This document shows, in pieces, positions 34,183 through 42,153 of a DNA stretch of 64,000 nt. Position numbers and translations under genes: made by a program. Source of the DNA: Faecalispora anaeroviscerum. GTDB lineage: Bacteria > Bacillota > Clostridia > Oscillospirales > Acutalibacteraceae. Every line of letters begins with the position of its first letter. The stretch's first letter is position 1. The notes below the pieces were generated by a model. The model had not been told where the DNA came from. It ran no database searches and was given only the letters and a program-made list of their open reading frames with translations. The stretch spans positions 868,001 through 932,000 of the forward strand of contig NZ_CANOOQ010000001.1 of the NCBI RefSeq assembly GCF_947568225.1, read 5' to 3'.

Positions 34183-35070
34183 TTAATTCTTTCGAATCGC
34201 CAACTGACGCGCTAAATTCACCAGATAATCCGTGTCGCCGTCGAACCTGGCAAGCGCCGTTACAGCCTCGTCAGTCAGCTCACGCACGGCCTTTTTCGCA
34301 CCTTCCAGCCCCATAAGGGAAACATAGGTACTTTTATCGTTCAGATCGTCCACGCCAACATTTTTGCCCAGAAGCGTGCTGTCACCGGTCACATCAAGGA
34401 TGTCGTCCACAATCTGAAATGCCAGTCCTAGCGCTTTGGCATATTCGCGGGCGGCGCGGATTTGTTCGTTGTCTGCTCCGCCTACCACGCAGCCCATTTC
34501 AGCCGCCGCCAGAATCAGTGCGCCGGTTTTGCGCTCATCCATCACGCGCAGCGTGGAGAGCGGAATCTTCTTTCCCTCTGAGGCAAGGTCGATAATCTGC
34601 CCTCCCACCATTCCGAGCGCGCCGGCCGCACGGGCCAGAACACCGGCGGCAGTCGCAGTTTTCACCGCACCCGCTGTTCGAATGGTCTGCGGCGAGAGCA
34701 TTGTTTCAAATGCCAGCGTCAGAAGGGCGTCACCCGCCAAAAGCGCAGTGGCCTCTCCGTACACCCGGTGGTTTGTCGGCCGGCCGCGCCGCAGCTCGTC
34801 GTCATCCATACAGGGCAGGTCATCGTGAATCAGCGAATAGGTATGAATCATTTCAATCGCGCAGGCAAACGGAAGCGCCGCCGTCAGACTGCCGCCGCAG
34901 AGGCGGCAAAATTCCAGCATTAGAATCGGACGAATCCGCTTGCCGCCGGAAAGCAGGCTGTATTCCATGGAAGAGAATAATACCTGCTGCAGCTTGTCTC
35001 CGCCGGGTAAATAACGGGACAAGGCATCCTCCAACATTTCCACATACTGCTCCTGACGCTTCATGCTCAT
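34183..35070 (-). CDS. ispA: Farnesyl diphosphate synthase (short-chain polyprenyl synthase)
   Basis: 295 residues. Both Asp-rich motifs are visible: HDDLPCMDDDELRRG (about 85-99) and QIVDDILDVTGD (about 222-233), with GGKRIRP near residue 38. Condenses isopentenyl and dimethylallyl diphosphates. Last gene of xseA-xseB-ispA with 4-nt overlap to xseB. In Bacillus the same run continues into dxs, which is absent here. Confidence 0.95.
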   Translation of the reverse strand: MSMKRQEQYVEMLEDALSRYLPGGDKLQQVLFSSMEYSLLSGGKRIRPILMLEFCRLCGGSLTAALPFACAIEMIHTYSLIHDDLPCMDDDELRRGRPTNHRVYGEATALLAGDALLTLAFETMLSPQTIRTAGAVKTATAAGVLARAAGALGMVGGQIIDLASEGKKIPLSTLRVMDERKTGALILAAAEMGCVVGGADNEQIRAAREYAKALGLAFQIVDDILDVTGDSTLLGKNVGVDDLNDKSTYVSLMGLEGAKKAVRELTDEAVTALARFDGDTDYLVNLARQLAIRKN

Positions 35071-35273
35071 TCCTCTCGCCTTTCTTCCAGTTCGGAAATA
35101 TCCCTGATTTTCTGTTCCGCGTTCTGCAATTTATCATAGCAAAACGATGCCAGCTTTGTCCCCGATTCAAACAGCTTTAAGGACTCATCCAAAGTGGCCT
35201 CTCCGCTTTCCATCCGGTCCACAATTTGAGAAAGCTCTGTCATCGCCGCTTCAAAGGTCATATTCTTTTTCAT
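35067..35273 (-). CDS. xseB: Exodeoxyribonuclease VII small subunit
   Basis: 68 residues, helical, with the family signature FEAAMTELSQIVDRMESGEATLDESLKLFE. Forms a complex with XseA. Start: GGAGGG is 9 nt before the ATG at 35273, overlapping the end of xseA by 23 nt; a longer in-frame start at 35315 is not supported. Confidence 0.95.
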   Translation of the reverse strand: MKKNMTFEAAMTELSQIVDRMESGEATLDESLKLFESGTKLASFCYDKLQNAEQKIRDISELEERREE

Positions 35274-36432
35274 GAAGTATGCCCTCCTGTCCAATTTGTT
35301 CTTCCCGTACGTCATTTATAATACAAGTCAGCCGCCCATCCTGTAAAATCAAATTCAAAGGATCGCCCTGCTGCACCTGTGCCACCGATTTAACAGTTTT
35401 TCCCTCGGCATCGAGCGCAACGGAGTACCCGCGCGCCAGAACCCGCAGCGGGCTGAATGCCTGCAACGAGGCCGAACGCTCCGCCAGACGCATGCGTCCG
35501 GTTTCCAGATCGCGCTTCATCTTCCCGCTCATCCGGTCGACCAAGCGGTCGATCTGCATGCGGTGCATCTCAACGCCCAGTGATTTCTTCATTCGCGGCA
35601 CCGAGCCGGAAACCCAAGCCATTAACTCGCGAATATCCGGAACTGCCAGCTCCGCAGCCGCAGACGGAGTCGGCGCACGAAGATCGGCAGCAAAATCGCA
35701 GATGGTAAAATCCGTTTCGTGCCCTACGGCGGAGATCACCGGGATTCGCGAAGCCGCCACAGCCCGCGCCACAATTTCTTCATTGAACGCCCAAAGATCC
35801 TCAATGGAACCGCCGCCGCGCCCAACGATCAAAACATCGGCACAAGCAAGACGGTTAAAGCGCTCGACCGCCGCGGCGATTTGATCCGCCGCGCCCGCCC
35901 CCTGTACCAGAACCGGGCAAAGAATCACCTCAGCCAGAGGGAATCGGCGCCCTAAAATCTGCTTGATATCCTGCACCGCCGCGCCGGTGGGCGAGGTGAC
36001 AACACCGACCGCTTTTGGGTAAACCGGCAGCGGCTTTTTACGGGTAACGTCGAACAGTCCCTCTGCCGCAAGGCGGGTTTTCAGCTGCTCATACGCAAGA
36101 TTTAACGCACCCAGCCCGTCCGGCTGCATATCGTCCACATACAATTGATACTGCCCACTTTGCTCGTAGATAGTCACGCGCCCGCGAACAATCACCTTCA
36201 TTCCATCCTGCGGCAGAAAACGCAGCCGCCGAGCCTGCGCGGCAAACATCACGGCGCGCACCACGCACTGGCTGTCTTTGAGCAAAAAATACATGTGGCC
36301 AGATTTATAATGATTGGTAAAGTTCGAAATTTCTCCGGTAAGAAATACGGAGGTCAGCATTTGGTCTCCGTCCAGCAGCGACTTTAAATACCGGTTCAGC
36401 TGAGAAACTGTAAGAACAACAGGAGTGTTCAT
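35251..36432 (-). CDS. xseA: Exodeoxyribonuclease VII large subunit
   Basis: 393 residues. N-terminal OB-fold (LTVSQLNRYLKSLLDGD...VFLTGEISNF) and catalytic domain with GVVTSPTGAAVQDI, GRGGGSIEDLWAFNEE and SAVGHETDFTICDFAADLRAPTPSAAAE spread along residues 130-265, then coiled coil. Degrades single-stranded DNA from both ends. Overlaps the Kae1-like gene by 4 nt. Confidence 0.96.
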   Translation of the reverse strand: MNTPVVLTVSQLNRYLKSLLDGDQMLTSVFLTGEISNFTNHYKSGHMYFLLKDSQCVVRAVMFAAQARRLRFLPQDGMKVIVRGRVTIYEQSGQYQLYVDDMQPDGLGALNLAYEQLKTRLAAEGLFDVTRKKPLPVYPKAVGVVTSPTGAAVQDIKQILGRRFPLAEVILCPVLVQGAGAADQIAAAVERFNRLACADVLIVGRGGGSIEDLWAFNEEIVARAVAASRIPVISAVGHETDFTICDFAADLRAPTPSAAAELAVPDIRELMAWVSGSVPRMKKSLGVEMHRMQIDRLVDRMSGKMKRDLETGRMRLAERSASLQAFSPLRVLARGYSVALDAEGKTVKSVAQVQQGDPLNLILQDGRLTCIINDVREEQIGQEGILHEKEYDL

Positions 36433-37367
36433 ATTGCTTCCTCCTTAATGGCCGCGAGAATCGCCGCACCCGCCGCATTATCAGCGGAAAACTCCGGTTT
36501 GGCAAACGATGCACCATAGCGCTGTGTGAGCGCCTGCCGGATCATGCTGTTCGACATCACACCGCCCGCGAACAGAACAGGGAGATCACCGTATTCTTGG
36601 AGCAGCGCGCCACACATGGCATCGAGCGCCGCGAGCAGAGAGAGCAGGCAAAACCGCGCGATTTCTTCCTTGGGCGCGCCCTTGTCAAACATAGTGCGGC
36701 ACTGATTCTCAATCCCGGAAAGCGAACAGTCACACCCGCGCATGGATGGGTGGATTTTAAACTTCGCAACGCTTTGCAGCGCAAGTCGCTCCAGCTCCGG
36801 CCCTGCCGGGAACGAAAGTCCCAGCATCACGCCGACACGGTCAACGGCCTGTCCCCCTTTTAAATCCAGAGAAGAAGCGAGAAGTCGGGTTCGGATCAGA
36901 TGCTCTGCGTCCGGCTCCACCAGCACCGCTTCCGTTGTCCCGCCGGAAACATGAAATGCAAGAAACGTCTGCCCCATAAGCTCCAGTCGGTCGGCGGAAT
37001 AGAGTGCCGCCGCAATATGATTTTCCTGATGCGAGCAGGGGTACAGCGGAATACCAAGCGTATCCGCCAGGATCTTCGCGGTGCCGAACCCTACGGAAAA
37101 GCAAGGCATATAGGAGCCCTCCGCACAACGCGGTCGGCTCGAAGCACCGATAGCCCGAAGCACAGGCTGCTGCCGGATCAAAGGCTCAAGGATTTGCGGC
37201 AGCTGCTGCACATGATGAAACACCGCGTCACTCTGACGCAGGCCAAGCTGGCCTTCCTTTACCGGCAGAAGCCGTTTGGAATGCGTGATGCTTTTATCCT
37301 CCCAGTAGAGTGCGGCGGAGGTAGTATAGTTGCTTGTATCGATTCCGAGAGTATTACCCTTCTTCAT
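36429..37367 (-). CDS. Kae1/TsaD-like paralogue (peptidase M22 fold)
   Basis: 312 residues with the ASKHA fold of TsaD: GIDTSNYTTS start, metal ligands in the HQENH box (about 112-116), SGGTTEAVLVE and SADNAAGAAILA. True TsaD reads HMEGH and DNGAMIA, so this is a divergent paralogue seen in Clostridia and not necessarily the t6A enzyme. It lies between nusB (overlap 14 nt) and xseA (overlap 4 nt). The ATG at 37367 has only a poor ribosome site; translation may depend on coupling from nusB. Confidence 0.8.
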   Translation of the reverse strand: MKKGNTLGIDTSNYTTSAALYWEDKSITHSKRLLPVKEGQLGLRQSDAVFHHVQQLPQILEPLIRQQPVLRAIGASSRPRCAEGSYMPCFSVGFGTAKILADTLGIPLYPCSHQENHIAAALYSADRLELMGQTFLAFHVSGGTTEAVLVEPDAEHLIRTRLLASSLDLKGGQAVDRVGVMLGLSFPAGPELERLALQSVAKFKIHPSMRGCDCSLSGIENQCRTMFDKGAPKEEIARFCLLSLLAALDAMCGALLQEYGDLPVLFAGGVMSNSMIRQALTQRYGASFAKPEFSADNAAGAAILAAIKEEAI

Positions 37368-37782
37368 TTTCCGGTTCCAGTTCCTTGGCCACAGAGCCAA
37401 GAACGCCGTTGATAAAGGATGCGTCGTCCGCTCCGCCGTATTTTTTTGCCAAATCGACAGCCTCGTTGATCGAAACGCTTACTGGGATGCTGTCAATAAA
37501 CATCATTTCATAAATGGAGACCCGCAGCAAGGCAAAGGAAACCTTGGAAAGGCGCGCCATTGACCAGCCGCGAATATTCTTCTCAATCTTATCGTCTACT
37601 AAGGCACTGTTTTCTTCCACACCGCTCGCCAGCTGCTCCGCGAATTCCGCAATACGAATTTCTGCCGATTCTTCCGACGCGTCGATGATTTCCTCAATCG
37701 TATTCCGGTTGATCAGTTGCTGGAACACCAGAATAAACGCCTGCTCTCGTTCCTCACGCCGTGTCATTTTGCCTTTGCTCAT
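37354..37782 (-). CDS. nusB: Transcription antitermination factor NusB
   Basis: 142 residues, all-helical: TRREEREQAFILVFQQ at the N-terminus and a C-terminal SINEAVDLAKKYGGADDASFINGVLG. Binds boxA RNA with NusE for rRNA antitermination. GGAGG is 7 nt before the ATG at 37782. First gene of nusB-kae1-like-xseA-xseB-ispA. Confidence 0.95.
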   Translation of the reverse strand: MSKGKMTRREEREQAFILVFQQLINRNTIEEIIDASEESAEIRIAEFAEQLASGVEENSALVDDKIEKNIRGWSMARLSKVSFALLRVSIYEMMFIDSIPVSVSINEAVDLAKKYGGADDASFINGVLGSVAKELEPENEEG

Positions 37783-37840
37783 AGTTTGTCCTCCAAACAA
37801 TTTTCTTTCTGCGCGTGTGTAAATAATACTGTTCCCTTAT

Positions 37841-37905
37841 GAGAGAGAAATGCTTATCTTTTCCCCCACCAAAGCGAGGAAAAAGATACGAGCATCGTTC
37901 TCTCT
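37841..37905. repeat. Long imperfect palindrome upstream of nusB
   Basis: Arms 37841-37864 and about 37877-37905 (GAGAGAGAAATGCTTATCTT and its near complement) fold into a hairpin with ~24 pairs and a CCACCAAAGCG loop. The core TTTTCCCCCACCAAAGCGAGGAAAA resembles hairpins at 56703-56732 and 61731-61754. Confidence 0.6.
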
Positions 37906-37916
37906 GTAACACTCTT

Positions 37917-37954
37917 AAAAAAATAACCCTCCAAATAGATATGTGGAGGGTTAT
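37917..37954 (-). terminator. Terminator of the putative small RNA
   Basis: ATAACCCTCC pairs with GGAGGGTTAT around a 12-nt loop, followed by seven T on the minus strand. Confidence 0.85.
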
Positions 37955-38065
37955 GAAATCCGTTTTTCATTCCATTGTCAAGCTTCCGCAGGCACGGCAG
38001 AACAGCACACAGAAATTCATTCCGCCGTGGCACTTCATGAAATCGAACCGCACCACTCTTTTATG
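37921..38065 (-). ncRNA. Putative small RNA (or micro-peptide mRNA) between spoIIIAH and nusB
   Basis: A minus-strand unit of about 145 nt defined by its own promoter (-10 at 38072-38077) and an intrinsic terminator. Inside, ACGGCGGAA pairs with TTCTGCCGT (one G-U) in a hairpin. It also contains a 23-codon ORF (38038 down to 37967) with four Cys in the pattern Cx6Cx3Cx2C, but no ribosome site precedes its ATG, so an RNA is favoured. It is not SRP RNA, tmRNA, RNase P or 6S by any motif I can see. Confidence 0.45.
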
Positions 38066-38071
38066 AGTAGT

Positions 38072-38099
38072 ATTATACCACGAAATCAAAGCAGTGCAA
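38072..38099 (-). promoter_or_regulatory. Sigma-A promoter of the putative small RNA
   Basis: -35 TTGCAC (38094-38099), 16-bp spacer, perfect -10 TATAAT (38072-38077), with no annotated gene directly downstream. Confidence 0.7.
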
Positions 38100-38199
38100 C
38101 TGTTTTTACAGGAAAACGCACATTCCGGCTGATTTTGTTCGTTCCCGGCTGCAAAACACGGCTCTGCCGCGTTAGAATCCCCCGTAAAACAGACCGAAA

Positions 38200-38221
38200 G
38201 CCGAATCAAAATAGATTCGGC
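38200..38221 (-). terminator. Terminator after spoIIIAH
   Basis: GCCGAATC pairs with GATTCGGC around a 6-nt loop, then TTTCGGTCTGTTTT on the minus strand; 11 nt past the stop. Confidence 0.65.
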
Positions 38222-38232
38222 GCGGTACTCTG

Positions 38233-38820
38233 TTATTTTGCTTCTACAATCTTGATTTTATCATAGGCGATGCCGGCCTGACCGCCAATGATATCTTTAA
38301 TGGCAATGGCTTCATTGGGCAAAAGTCCGTCGGAGCGGACGACAACGCTGCATTCTGAATTTTGCAGGAACACCACACAGTCGGAGAAGCCCTTGGCCTT
38401 AATCAAGCTTTCAATGTTGCTCTCCTGAATAATGTTCTGTGCAATCTCGGCTGCTTTTTCAACGGATTCCTTTTTGGCGGCATCATTAGAGGAAGCATTC
38501 TCCAAAACCTTTTGCAGCATTTCTACGGAAGAATCCCTTGCTTTTTGGCGAGAGAGCTTTGCCTCTGTAAAATATTCATCTACCTTTGCAGCTGTCTCCA
38601 CCGCCTTTGAGGAAGTAGACGAAGCGGAAGAAGATGTTTCGGGAGTGCTGCTGCTGCCCTTGCCGTTCACGAGCTGCGCGGCCCCAAGCTCTGCGCCGGA
38701 GGTTAATGTATCCGTTGCGATCAGGGGACCATCCCCCTGAAACACCCAATTTAAGTAGACAGCCGCTCCCAGCGCGACCACCAGGGACGCAAGCACCAGC
38801 TGACGTTTACCAATACCCAT
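38233..38820 (-). CDS. spoIIIAH: Stage III sporulation protein AH
   Basis: 195 residues. Short cytoplasmic start, one transmembrane helix (about 7-25, LVLASLVVALGAAVYLNWVF), a Ser/Thr-rich linker and a ring-building domain (about 85-195, ending VRSDGLLPNEAIAIKDIIGGQAGI). Mother-cell half of the SpoIIIAH-SpoIIQ channel that crosses the engulfment membranes. Last gene of the spoIIIA operon, 24 nt after spoIIIAG. Confidence 0.95.
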   Translation of the reverse strand: MGIGKRQLVLASLVVALGAAVYLNWVFQGDGPLIATDTLTSGAELGAAQLVNGKGSSSTPETSSSASSTSSKAVETAAKVDEYFTEAKLSRQKARDSSVEMLQKVLENASSNDAAKKESVEKAAEIAQNIIQESNIESLIKAKGFSDCVVFLQNSECSVVVRSDGLLPNEAIAIKDIIGGQAGIAYDKIKIVEAK

Positions 38821-38844
38821 AAGACAATTCCTCCTGTTTCTTGT

Positions 38845-39444
38845 TTATTTTGCTTTTATCACGCACACCCGCGCAGAAGAAAGATTGAGCGCAGTGGTCA
38901 CCGCATCTATAATATCTTTCTGCACCGCCGGCTGATTTCCGCCCTCACATACAACGACTACCCCCTTCACGATCGGCTCGACCTCTGTTACGGCCAGCGC
39001 CTGCTGCGAGCCGTCGGAACCCTTTACCAGAATATACTTGGTTTCGCGGCTGTCATTTTCCTGATTTTTTACGGTAGCGTTCGCCGCCTGATCCTGCGTG
39101 GTCTGGGTCGTCTTTTTTTCCTCTGTTGCATATACGTATTGCGTATTTCGCTCCAGAGTGACGAGCACCTTCACAGAGCCCGCGCCGTTAATATTGGCAA
39201 TCAGCTCGGTAAGGCTTTTTTCCACCTGCTGCGTGTACACCTGTGCGGTGGTTTTTGTAGGCTCTTCCTCAGCCTTGGCATTGGTTGCCTTGGCATCGCG
39301 ATTTTGAAACAAACCCGACAAAAAGATCAGGGCAATCCCCACAAATCCCAGTACCAGAATCACCTTGCGCCAGACGTCGTTTTCCGCGAGCTTTTGAACC
39401 CAGGAACCTCTCTCTTTCTTATCTTCTTTTTCACGAGCCGGCAT
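38845..39444 (-). CDS. spoIIIAG: Stage III sporulation protein AG
   Basis: 199 residues: basic N-terminus, transmembrane helix about 30-48 (VILVLGFVGIALIFLSGLF) and a C-terminal ring domain (EVEPIVKGVVVVCEGG). Forms a secretion-like ring in the intermembrane space. AG in this family is the ring with the largest pore. Overlaps spoIIIAF by 14 nt. Confidence 0.95.
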   Translation of the reverse strand: MPAREKEDKKERGSWVQKLAENDVWRKVILVLGFVGIALIFLSGLFQNRDAKATNAKAEEEPTKTTAQVYTQQVEKSLTELIANINGAGSVKVLVTLERNTQYVYATEEKKTTQTTQDQAANATVKNQENDSRETKYILVKGSDGSQQALAVTEVEPIVKGVVVVCEGGNQPAVQKDIIDAVTTALNLSSARVCVIKAK

Positions 39445-39913
39445 CGGCCGTCACCTCCGTTGTTAATCCCAATTCCTGCTCAAGGAGCTGTTTTGTTTCC
39501 TGAAGCTTTCCCGATTCCTTCTGGTCAAGGCTGACAAACACTTTAGTAATTGATATGCGGCCGTCCTCGTTTGTATCCATATTTAGCGCAACATTTTTGC
39601 ACTGAATTCCCTTCTCTGAAAGCGCCGAGATCACCACGGTGCGAACGGCCGCCTCTGCCGTCTCTGCCGTTTGCTGGTTTACTGTATCCTGATATTGCTG
39701 ATTCGGTGCCGCGCTGCCGTCTTGCGCGAATGCCTGCACATCGAACTGCTTGGTCAGACGCCCCACCGGCAGCAAAATACTGCAAATAACAAACGCCCCG
39801 ATTACAAGCCGCGTCACCTTTTCCATACTGCCGCCCGGCATCAAATACTGCAAAATCCCGGCAGCGAGCGCCGCCAGCACAATCACCGAAGACCATTCCC
39901 GTACACCGCTCAT
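39431..39913 (-). CDS. spoIIIAF: Stage III sporulation protein AF
   Basis: 160 residues. Two N-terminal transmembrane helices (VIVLAALAAGILQYLMP and VIGAFVICSILLPVG) separated by the conserved SMEKVTRLV, then a soluble ring-like domain. The ATG at 39913 follows a G-rich site by 7 nt and overlaps spoIIIAE by 4 nt; the longer frame to 39976 is antisense-free but has no ribosome site. Confidence 0.93.
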   Translation of the reverse strand: MSGVREWSSVIVLAALAAGILQYLMPGGSMEKVTRLVIGAFVICSILLPVGRLTKQFDVQAFAQDGSAAPNQQYQDTVNQQTAETAEAAVRTVVISALSEKGIQCKNVALNMDTNEDGRISITKVFVSLDQKESGKLQETKQLLEQELGLTTEVTADAGS

Positions 39914-41046
39914 GTCGTTGCCCCCCCAATTGCCATCATCAGCACCGTAGAGATCATCAGAATCACAAGACAGCACAGAATGATAGACAGAAGAATCTGT
40001 ATCACCTTCATGGAAGACCGAAGCAGCGAGGTAATTTCTTTCAGTTCAAAAATATCTCCCGCTGCCGCACAGGCGGTAAGGGTTAAAAGCCAAATCAGGC
40101 ACTCGAGCGCCGCGGGCAGAAAAATGGCTCCTGTAGCCAAAAGCCCGAATGCCCCTACCCCCGATTTCAAAAGCTTCACACAGCTCTGTACACTGCCGAT
40201 CGCATCACTGAGCGCACTGCCCACCACCGGCACAAACGCGCTTACCATAAAGCGCATTGTTTTAGCCCCCGCGCCGTCCGCTGCCGAGGACACCACCGTT
40301 TGCATGGTAAGCAAACCTGAAAAAACCGTCATGCAGAAGGTGAGCACCCACTTTACGGTCTTGCTGAACAAATCGCACAACCCGCTGAGATTCATTGCGG
40401 GCGATACTGCGGACACCACCGAAAACGCTAAAAAAATATTCAGCAGGGGCACCAGCACCGCAGAGGCAATCACCGAAATCACGTTACCTGCGCCAAGCAT
40501 CAGCAGATTAAATGATCCGGCGGATACCGTCTGACCGCCCGCAATCATGATACCGGTGAGAACCGGTATGCTTGCCAATAAGAATCCGGCGGCCCCTTTA
40601 ATGACAAACGACACGTTTTCAATGCACGAAACGATCGGCTGAATCACCACCGTGCAGATGCAAAGGGTGCCGATCATGCCGATCACACCGCCAAGGGGAC
40701 GGTCGCCAAAGCTCAACTTCATGCCGTTCATCAGGGCGCAGAGCAAAATGACTGCCAGCACCGATAACAGCGCCCGCACAGGGGCCGCGCTCTGCTGAAG
40801 CGCCGACGCCCCAATCTGCTCAAAAATCGTTTCCGGCGTCAGATTTATAATGCTCTGCCAGTCCGGAGAAGTAACCCCCAGGCTGTCCATCCATTCCCGT
40901 GTTTCTTCCGGCAGTTCGTCGGGCAGCTCTGCCGCTCCGCTGTCTTCATACTGCTGGCGGTACAGTTCCTCCTGCGAAACACTCTGGGCCTGTACGGGAA
41001 TCGCAAACAGAAAAAGCAACATCACAATACAGATGATTTTTTTCAC
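39910..41046 (-). CDS. spoIIIAE: Stage III sporulation protein AE
   Basis: 378 residues. Signal-like N-terminus (IVMLLFLFAIPVQAQS), a soluble segment with LGVTSPDWQSIINLTPETI, then eight or so transmembrane helices containing SFGDRPLGGVIGMIG and GVGAFGLLATGAIFLP. Polytopic core of the SpoIIIA complex. GTG start with GAGGG 6 nt ahead. Confidence 0.95.
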   Translation of the reverse strand: MKKIICIVMLLFLFAIPVQAQSVSQEELYRQQYEDSGAAELPDELPEETREWMDSLGVTSPDWQSIINLTPETIFEQIGASALQQSAAPVRALLSVLAVILLCALMNGMKLSFGDRPLGGVIGMIGTLCICTVVIQPIVSCIENVSFVIKGAAGFLLASIPVLTGIMIAGGQTVSAGSFNLLMLGAGNVISVIASAVLVPLLNIFLAFSVVSAVSPAMNLSGLCDLFSKTVKWVLTFCMTVFSGLLTMQTVVSSAADGAGAKTMRFMVSAFVPVVGSALSDAIGSVQSCVKLLKSGVGAFGLLATGAIFLPAALECLIWLLTLTACAAAGDIFELKEITSLLRSSMKVIQILLSIILCCLVILMISTVLMMAIGGATT

Positions 41047-41049
41047 AGT

Positions 41050-41439
41050 CTACCCTCCTATCAGCGCAAGCGCCGTAGAAGCAATTTTCTCGAATAATGG
41101 CAGCGCCAGAATTACGATGGAGAGCTTCCCCGCCAGCTCCACCTTCGAGGCCAGCGCGCTTTCCCCCGCATCCCGGCAGGAATCTGCCGCAAATTGAGCC
41201 AAAAAGCAGATTCCCAGTGTCTTGAACAGGATGATCCCGTATTCTGAAGGCAGCTGTGCGGCGGAAAGCAGGCTGTTGATCTGGCGGATCGCCGGGACGA
41301 TATTTGCAAGGATCTGCACCAGAATAATCACGCCCGCCGTGATGCTGACAACCACCGCGTATTCCTGATTGTACCGCCGCAGCATCACGGCAATCACGGC
41401 GGAAACAAGGGCCAGTCCGGCAATTCCGATCACATTCAT
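41050..41439 (-). CDS. spoIIIAD: Stage III sporulation protein AD
   Basis: 129 residues, four transmembrane helices; AVIAVMLRRYNQEYAVVVSI near the N-terminus and FKTLGICFLAQFAADSCRDAGE in the middle are family-typical. Small membrane subunit of the SpoIIIA channel. 5 nt after spoIIIAC and 3 nt before spoIIIAE. Confidence 0.95.
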   Translation of the reverse strand: MNVIGIAGLALVSAVIAVMLRRYNQEYAVVVSITAGVIILVQILANIVPAIRQINSLLSAAQLPSEYGIILFKTLGICFLAQFAADSCRDAGESALASKVELAGKLSIVILALPLFEKIASTALALIGG

Positions 41440-41444
41440 AGCGG

Positions 41445-41639
41445 CTATAACCCAAAGATGGATTTGATCGTTTTAAACAGAATATCAATCTGCTCGATCA
41501 CCATCATCAAAACCACAATTAGTCCCGCCAGGGTTGTCATCATCGCCTGCTCCTCGCGCCCCGAGCGAATAAGTAGCTGATTGAGCACAGCTACAATAAT
41601 GCCGATCGCCGCAATTTTAAAAATCAAATCCACATCCAT
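41445..41639 (-). CDS. spoIIIAC: Stage III sporulation protein AC
   Basis: 64 residues, two transmembrane helices (FKIAAIGIIVAVLNQLLI and TLAGLIVVLMMVIEQI). GGAGG is 7 nt before the ATG. Smallest gene of the operon. Confidence 0.95.
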   Translation of the reverse strand: MDVDLIFKIAAIGIIVAVLNQLLIRSGREEQAMMTTLAGLIVVLMMVIEQIDILFKTIKSIFGL

Positions 41640-41655
41640 TTTTGCTTCCTCCGTT

Positions 41656-42153
41656 TTAACTCAGCAGGAGTGCCGCCGCGATTCCGCCGAACAGCCCCAG
41701 CATAAAATACAGCTTCGCCTTTTTGTCTCTTTCTTCCCTCGCGTGGGTCAGAGCGTTGCTGATGAACCCCAGATACAGCTGGCAGTGCGCCAACTGGCCC
41801 TCTGTATCGCTTGCGCCGAACCCCAGCCCAAAGTCCCGTATGTATGTGAGATCCTGCCTGTTCATTCCAGTTGTCAGCAGGCCATCGTCCATGCCGCGAG
41901 ACCACGCCTGCGGAAAGCTTTCTCCCTTTCGGCAGTATTCGGCGCACAGAACCAGAAACCGCTGGTTTTTACCATGCTTTTCAATAATCCGCTCCACTGG
42001 CATACCGGAATAGCGGATTTCTTCTCTGGCCTGACATAAAAAGGAGTAGAAGGCTTCCAATTCCCTTACTCTGCCGCCCAGCTTACGCGATTCCATATAG
42101 CCCGCCAGAATACAGGCCGCCATGACCGACAGTATCCCGATTAATTTGACCAA
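41656..42153 (-). CDS. spoIIIAB: Stage III sporulation protein AB
   Basis: 165 residues. One N-terminal transmembrane helix (LIGILSVMAACILAGYM), then the SpoIIIAB helical domain with ELEAFYSFLCQAREEIRYSGMPVERI, related to type II secretion GspF subunits. A TTG at 42153 with AGGTGG 9 nt ahead is chosen over a GTG at 42162 that touches that site. Overlaps spoIIIAA by about 70 nt. Confidence 0.93.
   Translation of the reverse strand: MVKLIGILSVMAACILAGYMESRKLGGRVRELEAFYSFLCQAREEIRYSGMPVERIIEKHGKNQRFLVLCAEYCRKGESFPQAWSRGMDDGLLTTGMNRQDLTYIRDFGLGFGASDTEGQLAHCQLYLGFISNALTHAREERDKKAKLYFMLGLFGGIAAALLLS

Larger units (their letters stand above)
37783..38232. other. 450-nt gene-free interval between spoIIIAH and nusB
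   Basis: From right to left it holds the spoIIIAH terminator (38200-38221), about 100 nt with no recognised feature, a sigma-A promoter (38072-38099), a putative small transcript ending at a strong terminator (37917-37954), and a long imperfect palindrome (37841-37905) in front of nusB. In Bacillus this place is occupied by accB, accC and an Asp23-family gene; none is here. Confidence 0.75.

Noticed and set aside
37967..38209. 80-codon minus frame across the small-RNA promoter
   Set aside because: It would run through a consensus promoter and has no ribosome site; only the 23-codon 3' part lies inside the putative transcript.
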